Of a DNA stretch of 64,000 nucleotides, positions 35,466 through 47,900 are shown piece after piece; the first letter of the stretch is position 1; the number at the start of each line of letters is the position of its first letter. The translations under genes were made by a program, and so were the position numbers. The DNA is taken from positions 3,534,001 through 3,598,000 of the forward strand of contig CM027382.1 of NCBI GenBank assembly GCA_015680905.1, written 5' to 3'. Under the pieces are notes generated by a model. That model was not told the DNA's origin, did not search any database, and worked only from the letters and a program-made list of their open reading frames with translations. The stretch is from Coptis chinensis (taxonomy: Eukaryota; Streptophyta; Magnoliopsida; Ranunculales; Ranunculaceae).

Positions 35466-35931
35466 GGTTCACATGATTCAGCATCCAAATTTAGATTACA
35501 TTTTTCTTTTGGTAAAAAAATTTAGATTACATGTTAGATCGTTTTAATTTTAACCCGGATTTTTAAATAACTTAACATTATATTGGAGCAATAGGTATTA
35601 TAACAGTATATTAGCGGACAAAAAATTCTAGTTTTGGTTCAAAGTTACTATGCAACATTGCGTATAAACTATAAACTTCAGTCCCAGTTCTGGTTATTCA
35701 GTATTTTCTTGAACTCGTTTCAAATGGGCACTGAGGTATTGCCGAATTGGGGTATAAATGTATAATTACAGTAGTTGTCGGTTGCTTTTGGCCATTTGAG
35801 ATTGGAAAAGCAGAACAGTTGACATTATTCTATTATCTTATCTGTCAGCTCTTGCAACAGCATGTCAGCATATGACCCATGTCTCTCTCCCCCTCAGATA
35901 CAAAACCAATGAAACATAGATATAGAGAGAT
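35466..35931. other. Upstream region of the SPARK-domain kinase gene
   Basis: Non-coding. A pyrimidine-rich patch (CATGTCTCTCTCCCCCTC, 35878-35895) lies shortly before the start codon and probably belongs to the 5' UTR. Confidence 0.4.
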
Positions 35932-37857
35932 ATGAGTACTCCAATGATGCTGCTTACTATAGCCTTTCTCTCCTTAGTTGCTTCAGTTTTGTCAACTAAC
36001 ATGTCTTCATGTCCTATTGATCTAAACTATATCCATACAATCCCATGGAATACCTCAGTATGTCAATCACCCACTAACTCTAACACAGCAAACCAGATTT
36101 GCTGCCAGGCTCTTCTGAGCCTCTTCGGCATTGGTCTTGCACAACACTTGAAAGAAACCTCCCTCTTTCAACTTCCTGATCTTCCATCCGCCTCTGCCTG
36201 CGTCTTAGACTTCCAATCTAAACTCAAGTCTCTGTCTCTTCCTCCTGATATTGCCTCCACATGTTTCGGCAGCCCTGAGCGCTTCCAGACAGGTCCACAT
36301 ATTTGTGCTGGTATTGTGACTAAGCAGGATTGGATTGACAGGTTGGGACCAACCACGCAGATTGATACAGCGTGTCAAGCTGACCTCTCAGATTCCTCAT
36401 CCTGTGATGCTTGTGTCAAAGCCGGCTTTAAGGTTCAGGCTAGATTGACTTCTATTGATGGCAATGCGTCTCATTCTACTGAATGCTTTTATTTCACAAT
36501 TCTATATGCTGGTGGTGTGGTAAATGAATATGGAGCGGAGAGCGCAGGTACTGCTGCTTGTATATTTGGTCTGCCACTTTCCTCTATATCAAATTCAAAG
36601 GGTAAAGCACACAGAGATCTTATCAACACTTTAATAGGTATTGCAGTCGTTGTTCTACTTTTATTATGTGCATTGCCCTGGTATGTCTTTTGGGATAATC
36701 GTCAAAAGAGAAAAAAAATGACAAGTTTTGGTACACCTGATTCGGAGGAGAAAAGCTTAAAGCTTCATTTGCGATTGAATACTGGGTCTATCTGGTTCAA
36801 GTTTGAGGAGCTTGACAGAGCTACAGATAACTTTTCGGACAATAATCTAATTGGGCGTGGGGGCTTTGGGGTTGTTTATAAGGGGATATTATCAGATGGA
36901 ACACTAGTTGCAGTGAAGAAGATGATAGAACCTGATAGTGAAGGAAACACAGAGTTCTGCAATGAGGTAGAGATCATTAGTAACTTGAAGCACCGTAATC
37001 TTGTGCCATTAAGAGGCTGTTGCGTGTCCGATGAGAAGTATGATGAAGAGCAAGGAAAACAGAGGTACCTCGTCTATGACTACATGCCCAATGGGAATCT
37101 CGACGATCACCTCTTCTTCTCAAGGAGCAGTATTAGCAGTAGTGGCAATACAAAAGCCTTGAATTGGTCTCAAAGGAAGAGTATAATTATAGATGTGGCT
37201 AAGGGACTTGCCTACCTTCACTATGGAGTGAAACCATCAATCTATCACAGAGATATAAAGGCTACCAACATACTCTTGGATGCAGAAATGAAGGCAAGAG
37301 TAGCAGACTTTGGGTTAGTCAAGCAAATCCAAGAAGGGCAGTCTCATTTAACCACTAGAGTTGCGGGTACACATGGTTACTTAGCACCAGAGTATGCCCT
37401 TTATGGGCAGCTCACTGAGAAGAGTGATGTTTACAGCTTTGGGGTGGTTGTTCTAGAGACAATGAGTGGTAGAAGAGCACTTGACTTATCATCCTCAGAG
37501 TTAGCACCACAAGCAGTTCTAATAACTGATTGGGCTTGGATGCTTGTGAAATCAGGACAGCTAGAAAGAGTGCTGGACACATCGCTACTAAAAGATGATG
37601 ATCCTAATAACCCTAACCCTAAGGTGATCATGGAGAGATTTGTATTAGTTGGGATCTTATGTGCTCATGTAATGGTGGCTTTAAGACCCACCATTACAGA
37701 TGCGCTGAAGATGTTGGAAGGAGACAGAGAAATTCCTATCATACCTGATAGACCATTGCCTCTCGGTGACGATTCATTTCGCAGCAGAGACAACACATTC
37801 AGCTTGCCACCATTCTTAAGTGAAGCCCAACTAAATACAGGAGGCTTGCTAAGGTAA
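35932..37857 (+). CDS. SPARK-domain receptor-like serine/threonine kinase (At1g11050-like)
   Basis: A single-exon gene of 641 aa. A signal peptide (about 1-21) precedes a Cys-rich extracellular SPARK domain at about 25-215 (CCQALLSLFGIGLAQHL, ACQADLSDSSSCDACVKAG). One membrane helix lies at about 231-254. The kinase spans about 305-600: glycine loop GRGGFGVVY, Lys329 in VAVKK, HRD 439-441 followed by KATN, DFG 459-461, and APE 485-487. All catalytic residues are present and the HRD arginine makes it an RD kinase. The product should sit in the plasma membrane. Related SPARK kinases (KIN3/ARK1 types) function in arbuscular mycorrhizal symbiosis, but this one looks closer to At1g11050, so that role is not implied. 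Length is normal for the subfamily. Confidence 0.93.
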   Translation: MSTPMMLLTIAFLSLVASVLSTNMSSCPIDLNYIHTIPWNTSVCQSPTNSNTANQICCQALLSLFGIGLAQHLKETSLFQLPDLPSASACVLDFQSKLKSLSLPPDIASTCFGSPERFQTGPHICAGIVTKQDWIDRLGPTTQIDTACQADLSDSSSCDACVKAGFKVQARLTSIDGNASHSTECFYFTILYAGGVVNEYGAESAGTAACIFGLPLSSISNSKGKAHRDLINTLIGIAVVVLLLLCALPWYVFWDNRQKRKKMTSFGTPDSEEKSLKLHLRLNTGSIWFKFEELDRATDNFSDNNLIGRGGFGVVYKGILSDGTLVAVKKMIEPDSEGNTEFCNEVEIISNLKHRNLVPLRGCCVSDEKYDEEQGKQRYLVYDYMPNGNLDDHLFFSRSSISSSGNTKALNWSQRKSIIIDVAKGLAYLHYGVKPSIYHRDIKATNILLDAEMKARVADFGLVKQIQEGQSHLTTRVAGTHGYLAPEYALYGQLTEKSDVYSFGVVVLETMSGRRALDLSSSELAPQAVLITDWAWMLVKSGQLERVLDTSLLKDDDPNNPNPKVIMERFVLVGILCAHVMVALRPTITDALKMLEGDREIPIIPDRPLPLGDDSFRSRDNTFSLPPFLSEAQLNTGGLLR

Positions 37858-38709
37858 TAAAAGACACCTCATATAGTTCAAAGTTTCCATTTACAAGCTA
37901 AAGCTCACGATGATAATGATCATTTGTATTATATTGTAGCAACAACCTATTGGTAGAAATGTATGTGTTCTTATCTGCTATACGTCAAAACAAACCACGG
38001 GAGATTTTTGTTTTAGTCAGTCAAAGTCACTAGATTTAGCATTCATTAAAATACATCATACAGGAGAGCATGTTAACAGTTCGAAGTTACAAGTTTAGCA
38101 AGCTATACTTCCAAATTTTATTTTCTGTTTTCCAACAAACCTCCACATAGGAGGGTTTGGGCGTTTGGCAGACTGCCAGTTTATTAAATCCAATAAAATT
38201 AATAGTACACTTATTATACTCATTAGTGCAACAAAAGCAGCCTATCACTTAACTAAACTAACCACAGGGTAGGGGCAGCTAAGGTGAATTTGAATGTAAT
38301 CTACTTGAGAATAATGCATAGTTCGGAAACCCTCTGCTCCCGGAAAACAGGATTAAACACCTACTATAGCCCAATAAAGTTGAATTCCTAGAATACGAAA
38401 AAGGCAGCTCATAGTCTCATACAACATTAAAACAATAATGGCCTTATCACTAAAAGACATACTTGCAGTAAACTGAAGATGACTATAAGAGTAAAAAGGC
38501 TGCTCATACATCGAAAAAAGAAAGCATTCTAATCACAATGGACGACATATTTCATATTACGCTGTCGAGTTCAAACACTTAATGTATACTCAAAAGGATG
38601 CTTACACTAATCAGTTAGTAGAGTAACTGCCATTTCTGTATGCAGGGTAAAAACATAAACACTAGCGCTTCTTACAAAATGCTGCTTCAAGGAATGACAT
38701 ACCAACTGC
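37858..38709. other. Region between convergent genes
   Basis: Non-coding sequence between the 3' ends of the SPARK kinase (plus) and KIWI (minus). It should hold both 3' UTRs. No element was recognised. Confidence 0.45.
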
Positions 38710-40542
38710 CTAAGAGTTCTCAGCTAATGCTTTGTCAATTGCATCCATATGTTTCCGGAGATTCTTCCACTTTACAACAAAATGAACAAAAATAGGTGAG
38801 CAAAAATTTCAAGAGACAACTGCAAGGAGGATGCATTACAAAAAGATAATAAACAAACCTGATCCATGCTTAATGAAATACCTAAAAGAAAGAAAATGTA
38901 ACTATCAGTGCTTGAAGTATTTGAATGCTCAAATTAGCCAGTCAATTCACAGAGCAGAAACTATGCACATATTATAATGTAAAACAAGTGGACAGACCAT
39001 TGTGTCCACACTCCATTAAAATGTAGGAAACGATAATAATGCGCCTCACAGAATTGCAATCTTTTTAGGGGTGTGTTTGTTATGATGGAAACACTATGGA
39101 AAGGAAAGGAAAATAAGAGTGGTCCACCTTTTCCATAGTTTTTAAGGCGTTTGTTTACTCATGGAAAGGAAATGGGATTTTCCATATGGAAACAAAATCA
39201 TAGAAATGGAAAAGGTTTTGTGTCCTTAGCTAACCCCTGAAATTTTTGTGGAAAGGAAAGGAAAGGAAATAGATAGATAGGGCTTACTACTAATACACCC
39301 ATGACCCAACAATACAATTATTCCTTTCCATAGCTTTTGCAAACAAACATGATTATTCATTTCCCCAGTTTTTACTTTCCTTTCCTCAGTTTACCAAACA
39401 CATACCATTTAAAATTATTTCCTTTCCATTCCATTCCATTCCATAGTGGACCACCCATTTTATTTCCTTTCTTTTCCATGAGTTAAAATTTAACAAACAC
39501 ACCCTAGGTTTTATTGCTTAACTTCTATCAGATTGTTCCCTTAAACTATGTGTCTATGTTACAAGAGAGGCCAAACACTAGACCAAAAACCTATAGACAA
39601 GATCATGAAATGAGGGCTTTGGTTACCTTGGGAAGGAGGTCTCGCAAACAAATAAAATCTCTATGTAATAACACAAGAGCTTCTAGCTCAATTGGTTGTG
39701 TACTCCTCTCTTCATGGGGGAGGTTGCAAGTTCGAATCCCACCAAATATTGGTTGGAATTTCTTTCTTGTGTAATTATGTGATGGGCCTTTAGGCCAAGT
39801 GAGCCTTTGGGCTAGAGACAAGATGCTAGCTCAATTGGTTGTGTACTCCTCTCCTCATGGGAGAGGTTACAAGTTCGAATCCCACCAAATATTGGTTGGA
39901 ATTTCTTTCTTGTGTAATTATGTGATGGGCCTTTGGGCTAGAGACAAGATGCTGCTACGATCGGCGAGAGCCTTCGGGCTAGGGTCTTTCAATGTCTGCC
40001 TTAACCCTCTAAATATTTCAAAAAAAAAAAAAAAAAAAAAAAATCTCTATGTAATAAAATGCAAAATGCAATCGAAACTTTGTCATTATCTCAAAACTAG
40101 AAAAGATTGACCTTGAAATTTTTTACTTACAAGTTACAAATCCTCAAAATTTAAAGAAGAACAAGTGTTGGAAGAAAATATATAACCTTTCTTGCCAGGG
40201 AGTTTCTTGCCATCTCTTTCATAAAACTCACGAATGTCAACCCTCACTTCTCCTTTCCAACTTCTTACCGATACTTTCCTCTTATCCGATAACTTCACAT
40301 GTCAAAAAAAAAACCCACAACATTAAAAACACAAAGAAAGAACTAAACATTTGAATAAGAAGAAGAAAAGAGAGAAAGATATATACTTCGTAGACGAGAA
40401 TGTCATTAGAATCATCAGTTTCAGCAACGTCATCTTTCTTCTTCTTCTTCGAGCTCATGTTCTTCCTTTTCTTGAGTGGAAGTTGTTCTTCATCACATAT
40501 AAAGTCGTTTTCATATTCCTCTCTCTTTCCTTTTCTCACCAT
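38710..40542 (-). CDS. KIWI: PC4-type RNA polymerase II transcriptional coactivator, KIWI-like
   Basis: A minus-strand gene with four in-phase exons: 40387-40542, 40187-40292, 38859-38881 and 38710-38769, encoding 114 aa. The first exon gives a charged N-terminus (MVRKGKREEYENDF, KKKKKDD) ending DDSNDILVYE. The rest forms the PC4 single-strand DNA-binding domain: RKVSVRSWKGEVRVDIREFY, DGKKLPGKKG, ISLSMDQ, WKNLRKHMDAIDKAL. The length and order match plant KIWI (about 107 aa). The protein acts in the nucleus as a transcription coactivator. Odd: exon 3 is only 23 bp, and the 1.3-kb second intron carries a MITE and a dimeric SINE. Confidence 0.92.
39067..39505. mobile_element. MITE in KIWI intron 2
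   Basis: Inverted ends GGGGTGTGTTTGTTA and TAACAAACACACCC, with palindromic continuation (ATGGAAAGGAAA and TTTCCTTTCCAT blocks). Flanking TA or TTA is possible but not decisive, so the superfamily is not assigned. The ends are given to within a few bases. Confidence 0.75.
39672..40040 (+). mobile_element. Dimeric tRNA-derived SINE in KIWI intron 2
   Basis: Two tRNA-related modules in tandem, each with an A box (TAGCTCAATTGG) and a B box (AAGTTCGAATCCC) and a shared tail (ATTGGTTGGAATTTCTTTC). They start near 39685 and 39829. The element ends in a run of 20 or more A residues. A perfect 17-bp target-site duplication AAATCTCTATGTAATAA flanks it (39655-39671 and 40041-40057), proving a single retroposition event of the dimer. 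Confidence 0.92.
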
Positions 40543-41904
40543 CTCTTTTCTGCAGAAACAAAAAAATGAGGATGAAGAAGATGAAGATGAAGAGGCATTG
40601 CTTTTATAGTTATTAGCTGTACACTAGTAGGTGGTGGAGTACAGGTGCAGAGACGGTTCAGCTGACAGTTTTTTTCCCGCCTGTTTTCATTCCCTCCAAA
40701 ACTTAACAATTATTCACTTGTACTAACATATTTTATTTATTTTTAATCAAAGTCTAAATTTTATTAATAATGATAACAATTTTTACAAATAATTAAGACA
40801 AGTCATTTCCGAATAACAAATTCTATATCATTCCAAAAACAAATTCGTTATAACCAGCTGTGATTATGTAACTGTTCATAAGTTTCTGAAGTCTTTTGCG
40901 AAACAGCCGAAACTCAATACGCTATTGTTCCAAAAACCCAAAAGTGTTGAAATTAAACGAAATAAAACAATGCTGATTAGCCTTATAAACTTCTCTATCT
41001 TCCATGCTGCTACCATCTTAGCAACTTCTCCTACAATCCTACCTCAAAGTCACCAAGACATCAGCATGCCGAAATGTCAATCTTTTATTTTTTTATTTTT
41101 TTATGTCCTTTGTTACTTGACCATATGTCAAGGTTCAAAATATCAGTCTCGTCTCTGTGCCAGATTTGCAGTTGTCTTGAGGCAAATTGGTATATATCGG
41201 GGAATTTTGTAAAATCATTTCAAGCTTGGGCAGTGCAAGAGACTTTGTCCAGATTTCATATTACGAGCCAAATAAATAGCCTGGGGACATGCAGCTCTTG
41301 CAATTTTCAAGGCCAGCTGAGACACATTGCATTCAAGATTACAATTCCTGCTTGACCCTTAATAGTTGTATAGGGTGCCATTGTATAAAAATCCTACGAC
41401 CCTGGAACCAGCTACTTGCCATCTCAAATCACATGCAGTCATTTGGATAATCAATTAACCGAAACAATGACTACTGGTGAGTGTGGCAATCAGGCGAGAG
41501 AAATGTGGCCTCTCAATTAGTAAAGCAGAACAGATACAAAAAGAATTTTACACTATAGATACCAACTCTGACAATTATGAACTTGGGAAAGGTTGGAAGA
41601 TTGAGGTGGATATGCAGTGTAAGGAAATAGAGGGTAATGCAACCTCACTATACAGAAACTCTGATTAAGTGATTAATGATTAGCCAATTTGAATATGGTA
41701 ATAGTTACAAGAAGGGACACTTGTCAGGATTCAACAGATAATTGCTATTGCTATTTACAGAATTCCGAAACTTTTAAGAATTAGTGAATTCTAGAACTTA
41801 ATGGGATTCTTTGACTCGACCTGAAGACTAAGGCTTCAAAGACCAAATCTGATAGAAAGGCTAAAGCAGTTCACATTAGTTAGCTGTCCACCTACGTGCA
41901 AATC
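40543..41904. other. Region upstream of KIWI and downstream of CTR9
   Basis: It contains the KIWI promoter (about 40543-40700) and the CTR9 3' UTR near 41800-41904. Short ORFs such as the one near 41477 show no recognised domain. No element was delimited. Confidence 0.4.
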
Positions 41905-44900
41905 TCAATCCTCATCTTCTTCGTAAGTGTCTCTGTGCAACTCTTCCTTCTCCCTAAATTCTCCATCACTTTCAGGCTCTGCTAAACTTTCTCTATTTTG
42001 ACCAGACTCTGCCTTCCTATCAGATGGCTCATCTTCATCAGAATCTGAAAGTGCACGTTTGCGCCGGTATTTAGTGGATGGAGGATCATTCTGCAGCAAC
42101 ACAGGCAAGATAGAGAAAATGAACTTCTTGCTCTCTGAAGTAGTAGTACTTTATATACAAGTATTAATTGTTAGCACCATTCAACAATTTATGTGCCAAC
42201 TATTGATCAACCTTTTCCAACAACCACTTTTTTATCCATAAGAAGATAAACAATAACAAGAAGTTGCATCATTAACATTTTTAGCTTCAAGTTTGTGTTA
42301 ATAACAGTCAGTAGTGTGCGATGTTGACGTCGTGTTAATAGAGTTTAGGATGATAATGATGTTTTTTTAGCTAAAAGAAAAATAGAAAGAAGAAAACATT
42401 ACCATATCATCTTCAACATCGGAGTCTTCAAGCCCCGCTGCAGCAAGAAGATCCTGTGTATTCTCTTCACCATCATTCTCTTGTCTGTTCATCTGGTCTT
42501 TGTCTTTCTCGTGATTGTTAACCAAGTTTGTATCAATATCATCCATGTCGTCGTCGTCCTCATACATGGTGTTAGGTTCAACTTCATCCATTTCATATTG
42601 CGGTTTCTTGTCCCGCTTTCTCCTCTTTCCTCCTTTTCTTCTTCTATTCTCACTATGCCCGCCCTCCTCATCGTCTGCATGGGATCTGTCCTTTCTCTTA
42701 GAAGCAGGAGTGCTACTTTTCCATTGTTCCTGCAATCAAATTTATTGACATACATATTCATCGGTAAACGATGGTAAACCGAAAAACAATAGGAATAAAT
42801 TAGCACTAGTGGCAATATCAGGTCTAAACTACTAAAGCTAATGCTAATTCAAATGCTATCATTCATACCACCATTATGACAAACAATACGAAGAAGTTCT
42901 AAATTTTCATTATGTGACCAACAACAAGGCAAGAGGTCTTGCCCCACATTGCTTCTTTCATTATGTGCAGGTGGTTCGTTGGGGGTACGGGGGCAGCCCA
43001 GGACCTGAATTTTTTAGGAAGTTTCTATTATGTAAAACCCTGTTGTTTTCTTATATATAGTGAAGTGATATGAGGCCAAACAATATCTAATTTTACTAGG
43101 GTGAACTAGTGTTACCCCCCTACTAGATGAGCCAATTAGGATTCCCCCCCCACTAGATGGGAAATTAGGGTCTCCCCCCTAAATACACACAACAAAAATT
43201 CAGTCAACCCACTTTGACTTTTTTTTTGTGTGTATTTAGGGGGGAGACCCTAATTACCCATCTAGTGGGGGGGAAATCCTAATTGGCTCATCTAGTGGGG
43301 GGGGGGGGTAATATTGGTTAACCCATTTTACTATAACAAACAAATTATTTCTGGCCTTTGACGCCCCATGCAAATGTTACATATGCACACATCCATGGAT
43401 ATGTATTCTCCAAGGGTTGACACTTGACACTACGCCTACATAAAACTTACAGAAATTCACAATGAATGAATTTACTTACAAAAGAGTAGCTACCAAAGGC
43501 CAAAATTTTGGCAGACTAGTGGGAAAGGACAAGTGTCTTACCTTTTTACGCTCAAATTGTTCTTCTTGTTGCCGCACTTGCTTTATCTCGTCCTCCTGTT
43601 TTCTTTTTTCCAACTGCTCCCCCGCCCCACACGATAAATTAGCAATATTACAATAGAAATATATGAAGGTTAATCTGAACTCTAAGGACCAGATAACAGC
43701 ATATAAATCAAATTATCCAAATCTTGGTTGCTACCTTGCTACTACGTTAATAGATATCAATGGCATAAATGCAACAGCAAAAAAAAAAAAAACCTGATAT
43801 TTCCTCTGCTCTTCAGCTTTACGACGAGCTTCCTCAGCCAAGGCTACTTGACGAGCAACCTCAAGTCTCTGCCTATTCTGCAGCTCTTCGCGCTCAGCTG
43901 CCTCACAATGAACCTTTGCAGCATCAAGCAAATGCTTGCAATATCCAACATGAGTCTCTATCTTTTTTTCATCAAATCCATGAATGTGGTGGTTCGATGC
44001 TGCAGACAATTGGCTAAAGACACGAACAGCATTCTTCAACTCTGCCACTGTGGAGCGTACCTGCAAATGTTAGAAAATAAGCTCAATGAAATGCAATTTG
44101 ACAGAAATAAGAAAGTGAAAAAGATTGTGCATGATCAGCATAACAATAGTAGAGATTACTAGCATAATTTAGACAATTAACTGAACTAATATATTGTCTA
44201 AAACATTCGAGTTCAAATCAGCTTGAATATGAAACAACCTTGTGAATACATTGAGAAATTACTCTCTCCAGTGTTCCTATGCAACCATGCATTGGGCTAC
44301 TCTTGAAGCAAACTTGTTGTATGTTGGAAATGTGCCTCTAAATCAGACTTCTTTTCTCATTTCATTCCCTTGTTGGGAGAATTAGGAGGTGAGGAGGTTT
44401 GGGGACAAGGAGTTGTATTAATCGAGTGAGCGAAGCGAACGATTTTGGGAGAAGGGGGGCTATGCGAGACAAAAACCAACTTGGTTGGTTTCTGTCTGTC
44501 TGTCCTCATCTTCTCTCTTATTTTTTTTTTGCCCAAATACCTTTCTCCTTCGCCCACCTCTCTCTCTCCCCCCGCATTACCCAACTCTCTCCCTCCGCCG
44601 CAGCTCCGCTCACTCCCCACTGCCACGCAGTATACTAGTAATTTATGAAAGGTAAATTTCAAGCAATACATAATAAGCCATCTGCATGAACCTAAGACAT
44701 CCCACTTGGTAGGTAGCCCAGGCCCGTGGGACCACTCAGAATGTGACACCACTCACTCGGCTACTACAAAAACAAGGAGTTGTACTAATATTTTATGAAA
44801 GGTAAATCACATAGCAATACATAAGAAAGGGGTGAGTACGCCACCTGCATGAACCCAAGACATCCCCACTAGGTGGGTACCCCTGGAACCACTCATAATG

Positions 44901-47900
44901 TGACACCCAAGAGTCCAGGGAGGGTTTCACTCGGCTACTTCAAAAAACAAGGGAAATGCAACAATTTAAATCAACACTGCAAAATAACAGCCCTCTAGTT
45001 CACCACAAGAACCTCTAATTTTTTCTTCTTCTTTTTCCCCCTTTTCTTTTTAAGTATTACCCAATCCCCTTTTCTCACTGGTGAAGGGAACCCAAGACCA
45101 CGGGCCAAACTTCCCAAGTTTTGAGTCTTGATCAGTAGGCCGCTGGACGACCACAAGATCCTCTAAAACTCAAACTCTTCCTGTCTTCACACAAGGATGA
45201 CCAATAAAGGAATAACTGTGTTCATGACACTACCAACATTTACTTCAATGGATGATATAGAAAAAAACTAAAAACAATTGAATTCAGGTCGGGTTCAGAA
45301 TAGGGCTCCAACTGGAAGGAATGCACACACAATGAGCTCTCAGGTGCACTTACAAATGGCGAGAAGAAAGAAATTGGGTCACTGACCTCATCTGCAGTCC
45401 TCTTTGTCTTCTGTAGTGTAGATGCTGAGAACTTTTGCAATGCAACACCTGCATCGAACCGGAGCGTATAATTTGAAGGTGCCAAATGGATGGCTCTAAG
45501 CAACGTCTTCTTGCAATCTTGCCATTGCTCAGCCTCATAATGTGTACGAGCAAGATAAAGAAGTACTTGAGTGTCGGTGTTATAGTAAAATTTCCGCAAA
45601 CAATTTTGATACTGTAAAAGGCGAAAAGCAAATAATAAGTGTATGCCAAATAGCAATAAATGATGAATAAAATATACATAATAAATGAAAAGAAGGAATC
45701 ATAAGGTTGACTTGCCATTTTGACAGCTGAGGTAAATTGTCCCTGAGCAAAATAAACATGTGCTAAATTTATCCAAACGTCTGGCATTTGTACAAAAATG
45801 CTTCCACTAGCAGCTTCTTGAACCTAAATTAACAAAGATTAAATCAGATCTCAAAAGTTCAATTAGACATGAATGTTCAGACTTCTATCAGGATCTTGAG
45901 AACTGGGAAAAGTCGACTCAGCCAACCTGCGTAAAAATCTCTTTGGAAACGTCAAACTGTCCTTTTTCTGCGAGAACCACTGCAGCGCCATTGGCAGCAT
46001 ATAAATTTGCAGGATGTTGAACCAGAACCTACATCATAGCATTAAGTGATATTTGAGGATCTTTGTTGATTTTTAAATACCTCAGCAATTTCTTCAGAAT
46101 GAATGAGAAAAGTGAATACAAATTAGTTACCAATAATAAAAACCTTGCAAGTGGTAAGGCGAAAAATAACATATGATTAGAAGAAGTGACCTACTGTTTT
46201 ACAAACTTGAGCTCCTAAGAAAACAATATAATCTTGATACGTTTTTGTTTCTTTTTTGGAAAATGGGTTCAAATGATGTATACATAATAAAGCTAGAGCT
46301 TTTGAAACTCCACGTTTTACTGGATATGCCTTGGCTAAAATATTTCAAGCTTTGGGGAGACCAAAATTATTCTGAGTTCATGTACCAATTCAATCGAGGT
46401 GTTTGAAGACTACTACTAAAGAACTTCAAGACTATCCTTAAAAAGTAACGCGCTTCACATATTCCAACAATGATACAGAAATATTAAATAAAAAATTAAA
46501 AACAGAGCAAACTCCATAAACAACAGAAGCTCTTAGCTAGGTAAAGCAAGGCAAATATATATTGAAGATTTCATAAAAGGATAATGACACTTTGGAATTC
46601 AAAAGAGGAAGGGGCAAACAAGAACATCATACTTTAGTGTATAGTTCCTTGGCCTTTTCCAGATGGGTTGCTTCCAGTTTAGCACCTTTTTTCTCCGAAC
46701 GGGCGGCAGCAAAGTAGTTCCAGTTTCCCTGCAAAGTTAAAATATGATCATAAATCAGTCAGAGACATCATACGTAAAAAAAATTCAACTGTTTAATTTA
46801 TGAATAACTAAGACTATAATGACATTAAAGAAGAAAAAGAAACAGTACTTGCCATAAACTACACCCACCAGAGAAAGAGCAGAATAAGAATCCTTCCCAT
46901 CAGTTGCCTCTCTAGCAGCACGGAATGTCTCTTTTGCCTTGAGCCAATCATCATTCTTAAGCTCCAAAGCACCAAGCATTGACAGAGCATCTGGACACTT
47001 CTCATTCACCTTAATTGCCTCGCCAATCTATCGGTAATTAAAAGAAGAAGAATATGAACACATGGGATAATTCAGAGCTTCTCTTTTTCATCTTTTTAAA
47101 TCGTAAAAGAAAAAATCATTTGTAAACACTATAAATACCAATTCAATGCTTAGTTGAATGTTATTCCGAGATTTTGCAATTGCAGCAAGCCTCAGATAAG
47201 CATCTTGATAGTCTGGATACTGAAAGGAAACACATAACTAGTCGTTAATAAGGAAAGCATAGTTTTAAAATTTATTCAGCTCCTTTTCATCCACAAAAGG
47301 CTTGAACTTAACATGGTAGTACAAACAAATTACCAAAATCCTTAACTTAAGGTTCTAACTGCATGCAACAGTTAGTGTATATAAATTTACTGGAAAGACT
47401 TGCACATCTCTTCTGTGAAGCACTGAAGCTCGTTATAAGGGAATACTTGTACTTACTACTTATATACTTTAAACTAACAGTACACAAAAGCATATTATAA
47501 TTGACAAACTAGACATTAGCTAATGCTTACATAGTTAAATGATTTGAACTTAGAGCAACATATCTCACAGGATCAAATTCATTAGTGGATAAAACTTTTA
47601 AGTGTTTCTACTCTTTACTGCAAGTATGAAGTATCATTAGACATTCATGCTATAGTATTCTCAGAAATAGATTTAATACTCCACACTCTGTTTTAGATCA
47701 TATTCATACTTTTATTTATTGGTTTCGGAAATAATTCTTATTGTTCTAGTTTACAATAATCTTCTCCATGCCTATCTTTTTTTCTAGTGTGATATCACAT
47801 AAGCATCCTACAAAAGTTGATAAAATATTGAGAGAGAAAAGGACCTTGAACAGTATCAACCGGTATAAGATACTTGCTTTTTCAGCGTCATGCAATTGCT

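Noticed and set aside
39685-39900. Two tRNA-like genes with A and B boxes
   Set aside because: The acceptor stem does not close, the two copies are arrayed with a poly-A tail, and a 17-bp duplication flanks the whole. This is a SINE.
42481-42777. Plus-strand ORF of 98 residues opposite a CTR9 exon
   Set aside because: It is antisense to the acidic and lysine-rich CTR9 tail and shows no family resemblance.
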